NCBI GenBank assembly: GCA_014804615.1
Contig: JAAUZL010000008.1
Span: 190,255 to 254,254 of the forward strand
Reading direction: 5' to 3'
DNA from: Lachnospiraceae bacterium
GTDB lineage: Bacteria; Bacillota; Clostridia; Lachnospirales; Lachnospiraceae
Length of the DNA stretch: 64,000 bases
Both the position numbers and the translations under genes were made by a program. Below are positions 62,513 to 64,000 of the stretch, one piece after another (the first letter of the stretch is position 1; the number at the start of each line of letters is the position of its first letter). The notes beneath the pieces are model-generated. The model was not told the origin of the DNA and made no database searches. It saw nothing but the letters and a program-made list of their open reading frames with translations.

Positions 62513-64000
62513 CTACTCAAGCTCCACCGTCGCAGGCGGCTTTCCAGTACAATCATACAGCACCCGGTTGACTCCCTTCACCTCATTCACGATCCGATTC
62601 GCAACAATACCCAGCACTTCCCAGGGAAGCTGCGCAGCCTCCGCCGTCATAAAATCACTCGTCTCCACCGCCCGCAGTGCCACCGCATAATCGTAGGTCC
62701 TCTCATCTCCCATGACACCCACGGACCGCATATTCGTAAGCGCCGCAAAATACTGCCCCAGTCCTTTGTCCACGCCGGCCTTGGCAATCTCCTCCCGATA
62801 GATATAATCTGCATCCTGCACGATCCGCACCTTCTCGGCAGTCACTTCCCCGATAATGCGAATGCCAAGTCCCGGTCCCGGGAACGGCTGACGGAACACA
62901 AGATGCTCCGGAATCCCCAACTCCAATCCGGCCTTTCTCACTTCATCCTTGAAAAGCATACGAAGAGGTTCAATGATCTCCTTAAAATCCACATAATCCG
63001 GCAGACCACCCACATTGTGATGAGATTTGATCACGGCAGACTTGCCAAGGCCCGACTCGATCACGTCAGGATAGATCGTTCCCTGCACAAGAAAATCCAC
63101 CGTACCGATCTTTTTTGCCTCTTCCTCAAAGACGCGGATAAATTCTTCCCCGATAATCTTACGTTTTTGCTCCGGCTCGGTAACGCCGGCCAGTTTTTGA
63201 TAAAACCGCTCCTGTGCATTGACGCGGATAAAATTCAGATCATAAGACCCGTTCGGCCCGAAAACAGCCTCCACCTCGTCGCCCTCGTTTTTCCGAAGCA
63301 AACCGTGGTCCACAAACACGCAGGTCAGCTGCTTGCCCACTGCCTTAGCCAGAAGGACTGCTGCCACGGAAGAATCCACGCCACCGGAAAGGGCGCACAG
63401 CACTTTACCGTTTCCCACCTTACTGCGGATCGCCTCGATCGTCGTCTCCACAAAGGAGTCCATCTTCCAATCGCCTTTGCAGCCGCAAATATTCATCACA
63501 AAGTTTTTCAGCATGGTCATGCCCTCTACGGTATGCATGACCTCGGGATGAAACTGCACCGCATACAAGCCCTTTTCCGGACATTCCATCGCGGCTACGG
63601 GACAGACCGGCGTATGTGCTGTCACTTTGAAATCTGCAGGCGCTTTCTCAATATAGTCCGTATGGCTCATCCAACAGATCGTTTTCCCGGACACACCCGC
63701 AAATATCGCTGTACTCTGATCTACCTCTACCTCAGTTTTCCCATACTCGCTCACAGGCGCAGTTGTCACCTTGCCGCCCAACAGATGCGCCATCAGCTGA
63801 GAGCCGTAGCAGATACCCAGAATCGGAATACCAAGCTCAAAAATTTCTTTCTCACATAACACAGCGCCCTCCCCGTACACACTGTTGGGGCCCCCGGTAA
63901 AGATGATCCCCTTGGGGTTCATCTCTTTTATCTTTTCAAGGCTTAAACTGTAAGGATGCACCTCACAGTATACATTACATTCCCTGACTCTCCGCGCGAT
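62513..64000 (-). CDS. guaA: GMP synthase, 5' end cut by window edge
   Basis: The frame is open to base 64000 ([20 protein letters not shown] at the edge), so about 15-20 N-terminal residues are missing. The glutaminase domain is complete: [17 protein letters not shown] with the nucleophile Cys and [10 protein letters not shown] with His and Glu. The synthetase half has [27 protein letters not shown] and [17 protein letters not shown], and ends [10 protein letters not shown]. Converts XMP to GMP using glutamine. It is the canonical copy, unlike the paralogue at 58702. Confidence 0.97.
   Translation of the reverse strand: MARRVRECNVYCEVHPYSLSLEKIKEMNPKGIIFTGGPNSVYGEGAVLCEKEIFELGIPILGICYGSQLMAHLLGGKVTTAPVSEYGKTEVEVDQSTAIFAGVSGKTICWMSHTDYIEKAPADFKVTAHTPVCPVAAMECPEKGLYAVQFHPEVMHTVEGMTMLKNFVMNICGCKGDWKMDSFVETTIEAIRSKVGNGKVLCALSGGVDSSVAAVLLAKAVGKQLTCVFVDHGLLRKNEGDEVEAVFGPNGSYDLNFIRVNAQERFYQKLAGVTEPEQKRKIIGEEFIRVFEEEAKKIGTVDFLVQGTIYPDVIESGLGKSAVIKSHHNVGGLPDYVDFKEIIEPLRMLFKDEVRKAGLELGIPEHLVFRQPFPGPGLGIRIIGEVTAEKVRIVQDADYIYREEIAKAGVDKGLGQYFAALTNMRSVGVMGDERTYDYAVALRAVETSDFMTAEAAQLPWEVLGIVANRIVNEVKGVNRVLYDCTGKPPATVELE

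Noticed and set aside
1-64000. CRISPR array
   Set aside because: No series of regularly spaced repeats of 23-40 bp with unique spacers was seen; the purine-rich repeats at 61-62.4 kb are irregular and in both orientations.

Overview
The window looks like a chromosomal segment of a low-to-moderate GC gut Firmicute, most probably a Lachnospiraceae-type Clostridia. Supporting evidence is strong AGGAGG ribosome binding sites, MATE, DegV and YitT housekeeping genes, and family content typical of that group (DUF5688, Imm42, TOTE primase-helicase, DUF932). No rRNA gene or CRISPR array is visible. The species cannot be fixed from the sequence alone.

Layout. 0-2.6 kb: a partial Nudix hydrolase, then a MATE efflux gene divergent from a PadR regulator with twin palindromic operators between them. 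2.6-12.2 kb: an AT-rich accessory block with a YobI-like membrane P-loop NTPase, a DUF4062 protein, and a large membrane protein with a discoidin-like C-terminus under a small divergent Xre regulator. 12.3-23.1 kb: ordinary chromosomal genes (MoxR/DUF58/DUF4129-like operon, carbonic anhydrase, AraC regulator, YitT, several GNAT acetyltransferases). 23.1-30.0 kb: a mosaic with an orphan Imm42 immunity gene, three tRNA genes, an ABC transporter pair, a second MATE and a DJ-1/PfpI protein. tRNA-Tyr and tRNA-Lys are each interrupted by the same 52-nt hairpin element.

30.2-58.7 kb: a tandem array of units bounded by copies of the 3' end of a guaA-like gene (core TACTCGAACTC at 32066, 36268 and 58703; CACTCGAACTC at 30200). 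The first unit carries one reverse transcriptase. The second carries a TOTE primase-helicase-PLD protein and a PIN toxin-antitoxin pair. The third is a 22 kb integrative mobilizable element. It has a tyrosine integrase, small HTH/excisionase-like proteins, a DUF927-like ATPase, a Rad52-like/YqaJ recombination pair, an RHH protein and a very short relaxase. Its cargo is a TIR-nuclease-NACHT protein and a TerB/glycine-zipper/DUF1810 operon. Each unit has its own pair of 8-bp (7-bp in the second unit) subterminal repeats spaced 11 bp, as expected for integrase arm sites. Only the third unit encodes an integrase, so the first two may move in trans.

58.7-64 kb: the target gene is a GMP synthase paralogue with a shortened glutaminase domain lacking the catalytic Cys. 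It is followed by degV, a 1.3 kb non-coding stretch full of purine-rich repeats, and a normal guaA that runs off the window. The strongest leads are the guaA cassette array, the two interrupted tRNAs, the TIR + PD-(D/E)XK + NACHT fusion, and the uncharacterised TerB operon.
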